This document shows, one piece after another, positions 23,029-31,165 of a stretch of DNA of 64,000 nucleotides. The number at the start of each line of letters is the position of its first letter. Position 1 is the stretch's first letter. Below the pieces are notes generated by a model that was given only the letters and a program-made list of their open reading frames with translations, did not search any database and was not told the DNA's origin. This DNA is from JAIQFF01 sp963788505 (GTDB lineage: Bacteria > Acidobacteriota > Terriglobia > Terriglobales > Acidobacteriaceae), in NCBI GenBank assembly GCA_963788505.1, contig CAWBGY010000009.1, positions 868,001 through 932,000 of the forward strand, written 5' to 3'. Both the position numbers and the translations under genes were made by a program.

Positions 23029-23891
23029 TTGTCCCGCCGATGAAAGTGGCTGAATATTTGTTGGAATTCGTAAGACACCTTAAAGCGGTAAATCACGCCT
23101 ACGCTGTTTGCATTCAACCCGAAATTCGGGGAAAAACTCACAGTGGGGCCGCGCGGAATGCTGAACGCTACCGTGGGACCGGCATAGTGCGAGGTCGCCT
23201 CGAGACCGAAGCCGTCCATGTCGCCCAGACCTCCGTAGAGTTCAGCACCTGCGCTGAGATTTTCCCGGCAGAAGAAGCAGTTCCTGGAGCTCGCCGTGAG
23301 CGACAACGGACGGCTCACCCCCAGGGCATAGCCAAACTCCCAGGGTTCCGGCTCCGTCAGGTTCTTCTCGGAAATGAAGTTCTCGGAAATGTTCCAACCT
23401 CGCACATTGCTGGACAAGATGAGCTTCAGTTCCAGTTCGCGCTCGGTCACTGAGCGGCCCTCGGCGTTGGGCAGTCGCAAGTCGGAAATGCTGTCATGGC
23501 CCACGATCTCAAGCAGGCTGCGGTCGGCCTGGTTCAGGTTTTCGTATTCCACATAGAGCACCGGGTTGATGAAGTGCTCCCGGAATAGCGGACGGAAGCG
23601 GTTCTCCCAGCGATAGCCGTTGAACACCGTGCTGTCGTTGGAAGTATGCTGCCCCGAGAGATAAAGTTCCGTGGTCCACCAGGCGGTTGCACCGTATTCG
23701 AACTCGATGATGCCGCTGCTGAACGGGTTTCCATACTTGGGCGAGGCCTGGACGCCCTTCAATTCAACTTCAAGATTTCCGGGTTCCTCCAGGACGTGAG
23801 AGTAAGTGACGAAGTAGGGCCACTCCTGGGCCGCAACCGATGTCGCCAGGCTCAATAAAGTCAGCAAACAGACGGCTGAAATCAGCTTCAC
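23025..23891 (-). CDS. Secreted protein, probable outer-membrane beta-barrel
   Basis: A 288-residue exported protein. GTG 23891 gives a clean signal peptide (MKLISAVCLLTLLSLATSVAAQ) and has Shine-Dalgarno AAGGA five to nine bases upstream; an earlier TTG at 23924 is less likely. The rest has alternating aromatic strands (WWTTELYLSGQ, FGYALGVSRPLSL, AGPTVAFSIPRGPTVSFSPNFGLN) ending in VIYRFKVSYEF, the pattern of an outer-membrane barrel. A CFFC motif near residue 210 is unusual in a barrel and might bind metal or form a disulfide. First gene of the cytochrome operon. Confidence 0.75.
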   Translation of the reverse strand: MKLISAVCLLTLLSLATSVAAQEWPYFVTYSHVLEEPGNLEVELKGVQASPKYGNPFSSGIIEFEYGATAWWTTELYLSGQHTSNDSTVFNGYRWENRFRPLFREHFINPVLYVEYENLNQADRSLLEIVGHDSISDLRLPNAEGRSVTERELELKLILSSNVRGWNISENFISEKNLTEPEPWEFGYALGVSRPLSLTASSRNCFFCRENLSAGAELYGGLGDMDGFGLEATSHYAGPTVAFSIPRGPTVSFSPNFGLNANSVGVIYRFKVSYEFQQIFSHFHRRDK

Positions 23892-23911
23892 GGAGGTCCT
23901 TGAAAGAAGGG

Positions 23912-23934
23912 ATATTAGTTGCAACTCAGTTGCA
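23912..23934 (-). promoter_or_regulatory. Operator TGCAACT-N-AGTTGCA with -10 box
   Basis: A perfect 7-1-7 palindrome, TGCAACT-C-AGTTGCA, at 23920-23934, with a TAATAT -10-like box directly beside it at 23912-23917 on the minus strand. Transcription would start near 23905, 14 bases before GTG 23891. The palindrome fills the -35/-10 spacer, a classic repressor position. The 7-1-7 layout, and the TGCAA half-site, resemble boxes of the Fur family. Confidence 0.7.
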
Positions 23935-24001
23935 TTTATTCAGGTACATATTAAATCTAGCGTGCTGCAGGAGAGCACGTCAATGTTCACCGCGATTTTG
24001 T

Positions 24002-24030
24002 GTTGCATACTGGTTGCAACTAGATGCAAG
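24002..24030. promoter_or_regulatory. Second cluster of TTGCA half-sites
   Basis: About 90 bases upstream of the first operator, the words GTTGCAT, GGTTGCAACT and ATGCAAG follow one another; TTGCA-N6-TGCAA makes an inverted repeat here. They share the half-site of the palindrome at 23920-23934 and may be a secondary site for the same regulator. Confidence 0.5.
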
Positions 24031-24140
24031 TCGCCCGGGCGCAACAGGCAGGGTTATGGGTCCGCGTGGGCCGGGAACTGATCATTCTGGGTAGAGTGAC
24101 AGCAGGTGGGCGACAAGCACCGTGCAGCGATTTACGCCGC

Positions 24141-24497
24141 TCAGTAAGTTCCCTTCATCTTGTCTTTCACGCTGTGCGCCAGCTTCTCAATCTCTTCCGC
24201 CTTTTTGATCACATCCACGGAAAGGGTGCTCTCGTTGGTCTTGTCCACGGACTCTTTCAGTTCGGTTGCCAGCTTGAGCAGCTTGTCGGTATCGCGCTTG
24301 AGATCGGCCTGGCGCTCCTGATTGGCTTTCTTGGCCATCTCTTTCTCCATCCTGAGGCGGGGCTCATCTTCGGGACTGGGTTTTTGCTGCCCAAGCGGAG
24401 GGGGCGGCAGGCGTAAGGGATTGGTCTGGGACACCAGCGGAAGCGCGGCCGTGAGCAGGAACGCGAGACCTAGACATAAGAAGTTCTTAAGTCGCAA
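24141..24497 (-). CDS. Secreted helical protein of unknown function
   Basis: A 118-residue exported protein. Signal peptide FLCLGLAFLLTAALPLVSQ, a short Pro-rich spacer (RLPPPPLGQQKPSPED), then a long charged helix from about residue 45 (MEKEMAKKANQERQADLKR...) likely to form a coiled coil. Start TTG 24497 is supported by Shine-Dalgarno GAGGTGG five bases upstream. No family recognised; similar small periplasmic coiled-coil proteins are common in Acidobacteriota genomes. Confidence 0.75.
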   Translation of the reverse strand: MRLKNFLCLGLAFLLTAALPLVSQTNPLRLPPPPLGQQKPSPEDEPRLRMEKEMAKKANQERQADLKRDTDKLLKLATELKESVDKTNESTLSVDVIKKAEEIEKLAHSVKDKMKGTY

Positions 24498-24561
24498 AGT
24501 CCACCTCGGAAGACCGAATTGTAGCGTCAGGACGGAAAAGTATGCAGAAAAACTCGGGACT

Positions 24562-24732
24562 TGTCATCCCGAGCGAAGTCGAAGGACCCCTATAACCAGT
24601 TCAAAGCCGGAGTGTGTGGAATTTCTTCAGAGCGACAAGCGCCCAGATCAAAGAGCGCCGAAAGAAGGTAGGGGTCCTTCGACTCCGCCCTGCGATTCGC
24701 AAGCGAATCGTATCGCTCCGCTCAGGATGACA
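24562..24732. repeat. TGTCATCC-bounded inverted-repeat element, copy 3
   Basis: A 171-bp copy with left end TGTCATCCCGAGCGAAG and right end CCGCTCAGGATGACA, and inner GAAGGACCCCTATA / TAGGGGTCCTTC arms. The right half also carries a GCGATTCGC-AA-GCGAATCG hairpin, which is shared with copy 2. It lies upstream of the small secreted protein and downstream of rho. Confidence 0.85.
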
Positions 24733-24765
24733 AAAGCACGAGCGGGACGCTCGCGCCCACACTTC

Positions 24766-26016
24766 TTACAGCGAACTCATGTTCGCCAGGAACTCGCCAT
24801 TCGACTTGGTCTTGCTCAACTTGTCGATCAGCAGTTCCATCGCTTCCACGGGCGAGAGCGGGTTGAGAACTTTGCGCAGAACCCAAATGCGGGTCAGGTC
24901 TTCCTTCGGGATCAGCAACTCTTCCTTACGCGTGCCTGAGCGCTGAATGTCGATGGCCGGGAAGGTGCGCTTGTCCACCAGCTTGCGGTCGAGGATGATT
25001 TCGGAATTGCCTGTGCCCTTGAATTCTTCAAAGATCACATCATCCATGCGGGATCCGGTATCGATCAGCGCGGTGGCGATGATGGTCAGCGATCCGCCTT
25101 CTTCGATGTTCCGGGCCGAACCGAAGAACCTCTTCGGACGCTGCAACGCATTCGAATCCACGCCGCCCGACAGCACCTTGCCGCTGGGCGGAACGATCGT
25201 GTTATAAGCGCGCGCCAGACGCGTGATGGAGTCAAGCAGGATGACCACGTCGCGCTTGTGCTCCACCAGGCGCTTGGCCTTCTCGATCACCATTTCCGCT
25301 ACTTGCACGTGCCGGGCAGCGGGCTCATCGAAGGTCGAGGAAATAACCTCGCCCTTGACCGACCGCTGCATGTCGGTAACTTCTTCCGGACGCTCATCGA
25401 TCAGCAGCACCATCAGCACAACTTCAGGATGGTTGGTGGTAATCGAATTGGCCACGTTCTGCAGCAGCATGGTCTTGCCGGCGCGCGGCGGTGAAACGAT
25501 CAGGCCGCGCTGGCCTTTTCCGAGAGGGGTCAGCAAATCCATCACCCGGGCGCTCACGTTCTCGCGAACAGTCTCGAGCTTGAGGCGCTCCTGGGGATAA
25601 AGCGGCGTCAGGTTGTCGAACAGGATCTTGTTGCGCGCTTCTTCCGGCGATTCGAAGTTAACCGCTTCAATCTTGACCAGGGCAAAATACTTTTCGCCCT
25701 CGTGCGGCGGACGGACCTGGCCGCTGATGGTGTCTCCGGTTTTGAGGTCGAACTTGCGAATCTGCGACGGGGAAACGTAAATATCGTCCGGGCCAGGCAG
25801 ATAGTTGTAGTCCGGCGAGCGCAGAAAGCCGTAGCCGTCGGGCAGGATTTCAAGCACGCCCTCGGCAAAAATGTGGCCCTCTTTTTCACTCTGGGCCTGG
25901 AGAATCTTGAAGATCAGGTCTTGCTTGCGCAATCCACTGGCTCCGGGCAAGTCCAAAGATCGGGCGATCTTGGTTAGCTCGGTAATATTTTTTTCTTTGA
26001 GTTCAGCAATGGTCAT
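24766..26016 (-). CDS. rho: Transcription termination factor Rho
   Basis: A 416-residue Rho. N-terminal Rho-N helices (MTIAELKEKNITELTKIARSL), the RNA-binding cold-shock-like domain (EGVLEILPDGYGFLRSPDYNYLPGPDDIYVS), and the RecA-type ATPase with Walker A PRAGKTMLLQNVA, Walker B VVILLDSITRLARAYN and the Q/R-loop regions are all present. The hexameric helicase ends transcription at rut sites. Length is standard with no insertion. ATG 26016. Confidence 0.97.
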   Translation of the reverse strand: MTIAELKEKNITELTKIARSLDLPGASGLRKQDLIFKILQAQSEKEGHIFAEGVLEILPDGYGFLRSPDYNYLPGPDDIYVSPSQIRKFDLKTGDTISGQVRPPHEGEKYFALVKIEAVNFESPEEARNKILFDNLTPLYPQERLKLETVRENVSARVMDLLTPLGKGQRGLIVSPPRAGKTMLLQNVANSITTNHPEVVLMVLLIDERPEEVTDMQRSVKGEVISSTFDEPAARHVQVAEMVIEKAKRLVEHKRDVVILLDSITRLARAYNTIVPPSGKVLSGGVDSNALQRPKRFFGSARNIEEGGSLTIIATALIDTGSRMDDVIFEEFKGTGNSEIILDRKLVDKRTFPAIDIQRSGTRKEELLIPKEDLTRIWVLRKVLNPLSPVEAMELLIDKLSKTKSNGEFLANMSSL

Positions 26017-26097
26017 CAGTCACCTGCGAGGAGATTTTTCAAAGGGGGGTACGCGAAAGAGAAGGATCCATCCAGCGGGGCAGGGGGGCGGGCTAAA

Positions 26098-26316
26098 TTA
26101 CGCAGCCCGCCGTTGTGCCTCAGCAAAATGTTCCGGTTCGGCTAGAACTGACTGCCGCTCCGAACTTGCAATCCGATCCAGGACCTCGTTCATGGTCTCC
26201 TGGATTCTGGTGTTGGGCTTGTGAAACTTACGGGTAGCCTTCGATGCAAGCTGACAGAGCATATAACGGTTCCGCAAAGTATGTAAAGCATCAAAAACTC
26301 GATCAGAGCGCTTCAT
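26098..26316 (-). CDS. Small protein resembling RNA polymerase omega subunit
   Basis: A 72-residue basic protein. ATG 26316 has a good Shine-Dalgarno AGGAGA seven bases upstream. The core VFDALHTLRNRYMLCQLASKATRKFHKPNTRIQETMNEVLDRIA aligns by eye with the omega pattern (V-x-N-R-Y-x-L-x-x-x-A-x-x-R, then a helix ending NEVL), so a divergent RpoZ is my best guess. It is shorter than usual and lacks the common MARVT opening. It shares its strand with rho, immediately upstream of it. Confidence 0.55.
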   Translation of the reverse strand: MKRSDRVFDALHTLRNRYMLCQLASKATRKFHKPNTRIQETMNEVLDRIASSERQSVLAEPEHFAEAQRRAA

Positions 26317-26656
26317 TATTCTTTCTCCTGACCCCAACCAAACGGCGAAATTCCCATTTTTGCGACAGGGCAAATCCTAGCCAGATTCGTAAGTCCTTCA
26401 GTTCGTATGGGTTGTACGGGAATGCTCTGGCTACTGGTATAGATGCTCCGCCTGACCCGAAAGTTTCTTCGATTTCGTACCGGGCCCACTTATCGGCGGA
26501 GGTACCGGGACCCCTAAAAACCGTCCCTATGTCCTTGGAACCTTGTAATTTAGCGGGTAACCGGGGCGGGGTCAAGGATTTTGTTTTTCCCCGCCCAAGG
26601 GCGGCCTTTGGGCGGCCCAAGTCGGGAAACGGCCCGGATATCATTAATATTCTGCC
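26317..26656. other. Divergent spacer between omega-like and phosphatase genes
   Basis: A 340-base region. A TAATAT (26645-26650) lies only six bases before the phosphatase ATG, and no Shine-Dalgarno is visible there, which would fit a leaderless transcript. A minus-strand open frame runs through most of the spacer into the omega-like gene but has weak codon bias. A block of GGGCGGCC-type words at 26586-26618 is the only other structure. Confidence 0.4.
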
Positions 26657-27130
26657 ATGAGATTCGATTGCGTCATGCCTAACCTGTTTGTGGGGCCCGA
26701 TCCGCGGGCACTCTCGGACTTCGAAGCATTGCGCGAAATGAAGATCACCGCGATTCTCAGCCTTCAGACAGCTGCTGATCTCCGGGACCGCGGGCGGGGA
26801 TGGGAAGAAAGATCAGCCTGGGCAGCGCAGCTGGTGTTTCGCAACGTGCCCGTGAAGGATTTCGATTCCGCCGACCTCCAGCGCAAGTTGCCGGACTGTG
26901 TCTCGGCCCTGGACGGGATGCTCAAAGCCGGCCACTCCGTTTACGTCCATTGCACGGCGGGCGTCAGTCGTTCTCCCACGGTGGTGGCTGCCTATCTGCA
27001 CTGGCGCATGGCGTGGCCGCTGGAGAAGGCGTTGGACCAGCTAAAGAAGACCCGCAACTGCTCTCCCAATGGTGAGGTCATTCGCCGGGCGGCCCGGCCA
27101 GCCGATCAGGCACCTGGAACGAGGGGCTAA
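26657..27130 (+). CDS. Dual-specificity protein phosphatase
   Basis: A 157-residue DSP. The catalytic signature HCTAGVSRS places nucleophile Cys99 and Arg105, and a likely general-acid Asp lies in VKDFDSADL. Dual-specificity phosphatases remove phosphate from Tyr, Ser/Thr or, in some cases, lipids or RNA; substrate not assignable here. It is a compact single-domain cytosolic enzyme, with no partner kinase next to it. Confidence 0.9.
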   Translation: MRFDCVMPNLFVGPDPRALSDFEALREMKITAILSLQTAADLRDRGRGWEERSAWAAQLVFRNVPVKDFDSADLQRKLPDCVSALDGMLKAGHSVYVHCTAGVSRSPTVVAAYLHWRMAWPLEKALDQLKKTRNCSPNGEVIRRAARPADQAPGTRG

Positions 27131-27147
27131 GTCTCTTGACCGGCTGC

Positions 27148-27828
27148 TTAGCCGACCCGCGGAGTCTTGCTCCTGCCGGCGGTTTCCCGCACCCTGCCAA
27201 TGTCGATGAATTGCACTTTCTGTAAACCATGCGCCTGCGAATCGCGAGCCGCCGACGCGGTCGAACCGCGCGTTCGCCGGATACGGGAGACGGCGCGGTC
27301 CACCACGCGAGCCAGTTCGGCGCCGAACTCGGCCCCACGGTCCTCCAGCAACCGCCGTTTTGCCTTCTCGGCTGAAAACCAGGTGGGATTTCGATTGAAC
27401 TCCTGCGGTGGAACCAGCCGCATCACTTCACAAAGATGCGCGTTCACGACAGGCCCGGCCGGATTCCGCGGCTCGCCGCGCTTGCGGCGCGTGTACCGGG
27501 TGAATGAGGCTTCTTCCATCCGGCCATGCACTCCGGCCTCTTCAAAGGCCTCCAGGGCGGCGGCCTGGGCGTGGGTCAGTCCCGGCTCCACGCTGCCTTT
27601 GGGAAAAATCCAGCGTCCTTTGCCGGTCTGAACCAGCAGGAATTCCATGACATCGCCGCGCATCCGATAGCAAACCGCGGCCACCTGCTCGCATTGCTTC
27701 AGTTTCCGCAGCTCCGACAGACGAACAAATTTGGCCGATGCCGCATACGCCTGCACCTGTGCCCATCCGATGGTCAACCGCGATTCGCCGTTTTTTCTGA
27801 TCTCAGCGCCCATAGCAGCAGAGTGCAC
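27148..27828 (-). CDS. NUDIX hydrolase with altered Nudix box
   Basis: A 226-residue NUDIX protein. The box reads G-SVEPG-L-THAQAAA-LEAFEEAGV: the metal-binding EE pair and flanking glycines are kept, but the usual first Glu and the Arg of REUXEE are both Leu. WIFPKG before it is typical of diphosphoinositol-polyphosphate/Ap4A-type members. The C-terminal 70 residues are a basic extension. GTG 27828 is preferred because of Shine-Dalgarno GGAGG five bases upstream; ATG 27813 is the alternative. Hydrolysis of a nucleoside diphosphate-linked substrate is expected, with reduced or changed specificity possible. Confidence 0.85.
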   Translation of the reverse strand: MHSAAMGAEIRKNGESRLTIGWAQVQAYAASAKFVRLSELRKLKQCEQVAAVCYRMRGDVMEFLLVQTGKGRWIFPKGSVEPGLTHAQAAALEAFEEAGVHGRMEEASFTRYTRRKRGEPRNPAGPVVNAHLCEVMRLVPPQEFNRNPTWFSAEKAKRRLLEDRGAEFGAELARVVDRAVSRIRRTRGSTASAARDSQAHGLQKVQFIDIGRVRETAGRSKTPRVG

Positions 27829-27914
27829 GATGTCCTCCGCTTCTGACTAGAGCACAGCTTGGTTCCGGGCTTGCTGGACAGCCCGTCCATCCTCTGCCAT
27901 GCTCAGTCTGTTCC

Positions 27915-28217
27915 ATGCCCTATCATGTGGTGGCTCTCACGATGGCTCAAGTGCGGCAAGGCGCCCTCGAATTCCAGCGCCGGTTGAGCGCCGCCTTGCG
28001 CGAGGCCAAGGACTTGAAAGTGTATTCGGTGAGTCCTTTCGACCTCGAAGAACGCCGCCGCTTCAAGGACCGCTTCGGAGGCGATGTAGTCTACTTCTTC
28101 AACGACGCCGCCCGCGACCTGATCCAGCAGCAAGGCTCCGAGCTGAAATTCGTCGCGGAAATCGCCGATAACGAGCTGCCCCGCCGGCGCACCGTGGTGG
28201 TCGGCGTCCCGGAATAA
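27915..28217 (+). CDS. Hypothetical protein
   Basis: Unrecognised 100-residue soluble protein. It is mixed alpha/beta, with an early charged helix (RQGALEFQRRLSAALREAKDL) and the segment KDRFGGDVVYFFNDAARDLIQQQG in the middle. No signal peptide, cysteine or known motif. Good GC codon bias supports it as real. It is followed on the same strand by the zinc-ribbon protein after about 155 bases. Confidence 0.65.
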   Translation: MPYHVVALTMAQVRQGALEFQRRLSAALREAKDLKVYSVSPFDLEERRRFKDRFGGDVVYFFNDAARDLIQQQGSELKFVAEIADNELPRRRTVVVGVPE

Positions 28218-28372
28218 AAGCGGCCACGGATTTCACGGATCAACATCGAAACGAAAGACCTTTGATCCGTGGAATCGGGGAAAATCCGTGGCTTGCTTTC
28301 AGGGAATCCTTCTGCGTACTTGCATCCGCCGATGGATGGCGCCAGTATTTCTCCTGGCCAAGGAAGTGACGT

Positions 28373-28720
28373 TTGGAAAACTTGTTTTGCCTGCGCTGCA
28401 ACCGCGAGATCGAAGTCGGACACAAATCCGTGGCCGTATACATGTTCGCCCAGACCGTGGGCATCAGGCCGCGGCAAAAATCCTCGGCGCAGCGCATCTG
28501 TTTCTGTCCGCAGTGCTCCGTCTCCCTGGCCATGGGCCCCCCGCCTGAGGGCGCTCTGAACCTGGCGGCATGGAACATGATCCGCGACCTGGTCGGCGCC
28601 GACCCCGCACTCAACCAGGCGGCCTGGGAAAACCTGCGTGGAGTGGTGGGCCTGCTGCCCTCCGGCGAACCCGAAAGCATCCCGCGCCGCGCCGCTGCCG
28701 GAGGCTACTTCGAGTTCTGA
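28373..28720 (+). CDS. Zinc-ribbon protein of unknown function
   Basis: A 115-residue protein with two knuckles, CLRC at residues 6-9 and CFCPQC at about 43-48, that should bind one zinc. The rest is acidic and probably helical (ALNLAAWNMIRDLVGADPALNQAAWENL). Start TTG 28373 is backed by Shine-Dalgarno AGGAAG six bases upstream. DNA, RNA or protein binding is possible; no family recognised. Confidence 0.7.
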   Translation: MENLFCLRCNREIEVGHKSVAVYMFAQTVGIRPRQKSSAQRICFCPQCSVSLAMGPPPEGALNLAAWNMIRDLVGADPALNQAAWENLRGVVGLLPSGEPESIPRRAAAGGYFEF

Positions 28721-28782
28721 GCAGCGCCTAAATTCCCGACGCTGCTCATCGATTGCCTATGTCTCAATCTACCGCATGACGT

Positions 28783-29256
28783 CTAGGCGCCGGGCATGGG
28801 CGTGGAGCCTGGGTTGAGAGGCAAGGCCACCACGTCCTGTTTGGCATCACGGATCAGACGCTTTTCCGATTGCTGCGGGTACAGAAATTCCTGACCGGTC
28901 AATTTCCCTGGATAGTACCAGTCCAAAAGAGCTTCCGGCGTCTGGTGGGGACGTTCTGCGAACTTCAATTCCACATTACCGGTCGCATGCAGTCGCTCCG
29001 TCGGTATCGTCTGCTCGGTGGCGTAAAGCTCCGTCTGGTCAGCATTGAAGATCTGAACCATCTGCTGGCCGCCATGATTGTCTGCCAGTACAAACCAATA
29101 CGTACCAGCCGGCAACACCATACCCGGAATCTCTACCGGTTCGCTGAAATTCATCTTTGTTGCCTGGTCCCATGCATCTGCCGCGGCGGCAGGTAGAAAA
29201 ACCATGCAGCTTAGAATGATGGAGAAAAGAACAACTAACAATTTCCTAGGGTTCAT
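28783..29256 (-). CDS. Secreted protein of unknown function
   Basis: A 157-residue exported protein. ATG 29256 has Shine-Dalgarno AGGAGT and begins a clear signal peptide (MNPRKLLVVLFSIILSCMVFLP, cleavage after AAA). The mature part has a compact beta segment (NFSEPVEIPGMVLPAGTYWFVL) and FNADQTELYATEQTIP, a pattern seen repeatedly in secreted proteins of Acidobacteriota but not tied to a function. Confidence 0.78.
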   Translation of the reverse strand: MNPRKLLVVLFSIILSCMVFLPAAAADAWDQATKMNFSEPVEIPGMVLPAGTYWFVLADNHGGQQMVQIFNADQTELYATEQTIPTERLHATGNVELKFAERPHQTPEALLDWYYPGKLTGQEFLYPQQSEKRLIRDAKQDVVALPLNPGSTPMPGA

Positions 29257-29471
29257 ACTTGTACTCCTATCTTGCCTCACTACAAAATAGGAATGTTGGA
29301 GGAGGGAGATTAGTTGTCCGCATGCAAGAATCGGACATACCCTAACTGTTTTAGATTATCCCGCGCCGATCGGACTCGAAAGTGGAAGGTGACGGGAACC
29401 ACCGGTGCATCCGAGCATCGGATACCCGGGGCGGGAAACCTTTTAGATCTAGGCGGGATGGAAAGCGCTCA

Positions 29472-29891
29472 CTAGTGCCAGTTCCAGACCGGTTCTCCCT
29501 TGGCGTCGCGCAGCGCGAAGGTGTTGTTTCCTTTTACGACTTCCCGCGCCAGGACGAGGTCGGCGTCGCCTTGCTTGATCTTCGAGCCGGTGAGCGAGAT
29601 TTCGTCTCCCTTGCTGAAGTCCATCCCCATGTCGTCCATGAAAGTTTTGGGACAAAGATAGACATCCACTGTGTCCGTCCCATCTTTCACCAGCAGATGC
29701 GCGATCTGTTTCTCGCTGCCTTTAGGTGGCAGCTTCACTTCCTCGATGGTTCCCTTGATCTTTGTCTCCGTCTGGAGATCGTACTTGGGGGCGTTCGGCT
29801 TGGGCGCGGCAGGCTTGGCGGCCTTTTGTGCACCAGCGGATGCAATCAGGAAGACGCTGATCGAGAGAAAGAGGAAATACTCCGGCAGCAA
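29472..29891 (-). CDS. Secreted protein of unknown function, OB-like
   Basis: A 139-residue exported protein. TTG 29891 starts a short signal peptide (LFLSISVFLIASAGAQ), then an Ala/Pro/Lys spacer and a small beta domain (KIKGTIEEVKLPPKGSEKQIAHLLVKDG, DVYLCPKTFMDD, EISLTGSKIKQGDADLVLA) that looks like an OB fold of the YgiW/BOF kind. It could bind a small ligand in the periplasm; no enzyme motif. Confidence 0.7.
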   Translation of the reverse strand: MLPEYFLFLSISVFLIASAGAQKAAKPAAPKPNAPKYDLQTETKIKGTIEEVKLPPKGSEKQIAHLLVKDGTDTVDVYLCPKTFMDDMGMDFSKGDEISLTGSKIKQGDADLVLAREVVKGNNTFALRDAKGEPVWNWH

Positions 29892-30216
29892 CGATCCGAG
29901 CAGTTGAACTCAATTCCACAAGCCATGGCTCCGCCTCTCAGGAGATAGCCGGAGTCTGCAGATCAGAAATTAGTGGAAAAACAACCGACTCGCGGCCCTC
30001 TTTAATTGCGTAGGATGAAGCCAGCTCTTTCGTCCGCAATGGTACTCCAAATTCAAATGGACGGGCGGCGTGGTTCAGGTGGAGGCGAGTAGCTCCTGAG
30101 GTTCCTCTTTCGGTAAGCGAAGGGTGCCCCACCCTCTTCGCGTACTTTGCGAAAGGGTGGGTGAACGCGGGGCGACGCGACGAGTAGGCAAAAATCCTTC
30201 AACTTCTGCATCGCGG
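29892..30216. other. Intergenic region with CCACCC-type hairpin
   Basis: A 325-base gene-free stretch. At 30122-30162 the hairpin GTGCCCCACCCTC ... GAAAGGGTGGGTG with an inner TCGCG/TTTGCGAAA loop matches copies at 32459, 32795, 32866 and 31098. Nothing else recognisable. Confidence 0.6.
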
Positions 30217-30906
30217 TCATTCCCCCGCAAGGCCCATCATCCGGAGCCGCTCCCGGAAGTATTCCTTCCAACTTTCCGGCAAGGCGTCTACTTGCAGGGC
30301 ACGCTGCACCCAGGTCACGTCGTCATCGGCGTACCTCTTCGCAATATACAGTCGGGTAATTTCCGAAACAGGGACGCCATTCGGGTCACGCGCAATCCGC
30401 TTGATCTCATCCCCGGCGCCGACTTCCCCCTCGCGGGTGACGGCGAAATAAAAACCCGTCCGCCCGCTGGCCAGGAACCGCTTCACCATATCGTCAGCCT
30501 GAAATCTCACGCCCAGTTTGTAGCAGGGCAGCCGAGGCTGAGTCACGATCACTTCCGCGGAACCGACCGAGAATTGATCGCCCAGATGGACTGAATCTTC
30601 CAGCATGCCCTCGTTCTTCGAGACACTGACGGTAAAGTTCTCGCCAAACATCGCAATCGGCACTTCCCGTCCCGCCAGCTCTTTGCGCCAGTAGTCGTAA
30701 TGCGCGACCGGATAGCAGTAAACCGCCTTGTACCTTCCTCCGTGGACCGTGAGATCCGCCTGACGGTCGCCGTCCAGATTGAGCCGGCGCAAAGCGACGC
30801 GGCCCTCGACCGGTTCCTTGAAGATCCCGGTCGTTACGCTTCTCCCGTGCCACATGACTTCGCGCGGAAGTCCGGTGTTCAGCGAAACCAGTTTCATTTC
30901 TGCCAT
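30217..30906 (-). CDS. MOSC domain-containing protein (YiiM-like)
   Basis: A 229-residue MOSC protein. LNLDGDRQADLTVHGGRYKAVYCYP, FGENFTV and VIVTQPRLPCYKLGVRF (with the conserved MOSC Cys) are all present, and the C-terminal 3-alpha domain follows (WVQRALQVDALPESWKEYF). MOSC proteins handle molybdenum cofactor; YiiM-type members reduce N-hydroxylated compounds. ATG 30906 begins MAEMKLVSLNTGLP; ATG 30897 is a near alternative. Confidence 0.9.
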   Translation of the reverse strand: MAEMKLVSLNTGLPREVMWHGRSVTTGIFKEPVEGRVALRRLNLDGDRQADLTVHGGRYKAVYCYPVAHYDYWRKELAGREVPIAMFGENFTVSVSKNEGMLEDSVHLGDQFSVGSAEVIVTQPRLPCYKLGVRFQADDMVKRFLASGRTGFYFAVTREGEVGAGDEIKRIARDPNGVPVSEITRLYIAKRYADDDVTWVQRALQVDALPESWKEYFRERLRMMGLAGE

Positions 30907-30995
30907 GGTCTTTCCATCCCGGTTCTCTTCCCCAGTTCTCCCGGAAACCACACAGCGTGGTAATCATCATTGTATCGCCAGCATATGTTTCAAAA

Positions 30996-31136
30996 ATGGA
31001 GGACGGGCGTCCTCGCCCGTCAGCACCACAAGCGTGGGCCTGTGTACGACTCCGTGAACCAGTGAAAATCTCCAGCAGCACACGACAAAAAAAGTCCCAC
31101 CCTTCAAGAAACAAAGGGTGGGCCAGCCCGCACGTC
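30996..31136. repeat. Mixed palindromes: GGACGGGCGTCC copy 3 and CCACCC hairpin
   Basis: 30996-31021 is a single GGACGGGCGTCC-family palindrome. 31098-31136 is a CCCACCCTT / AAGGGTGGG hairpin followed by CCAGCCCG. Both lie between the MOSC gene and the DUF3303-like gene. Confidence 0.65.
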
Positions 31137-31165
31137 AGACAAGACGATCAGACCGCAATTCCTCG

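Noticed and set aside
26303..26644. Minus-strand frame of 113 codons leading into the omega-like gene
   Set aside because: It overlaps the omega-like start in a coupled way, but codon bias is weak, there is no Shine-Dalgarno and the sequence has no recognisable domain. A real short gene remains possible.
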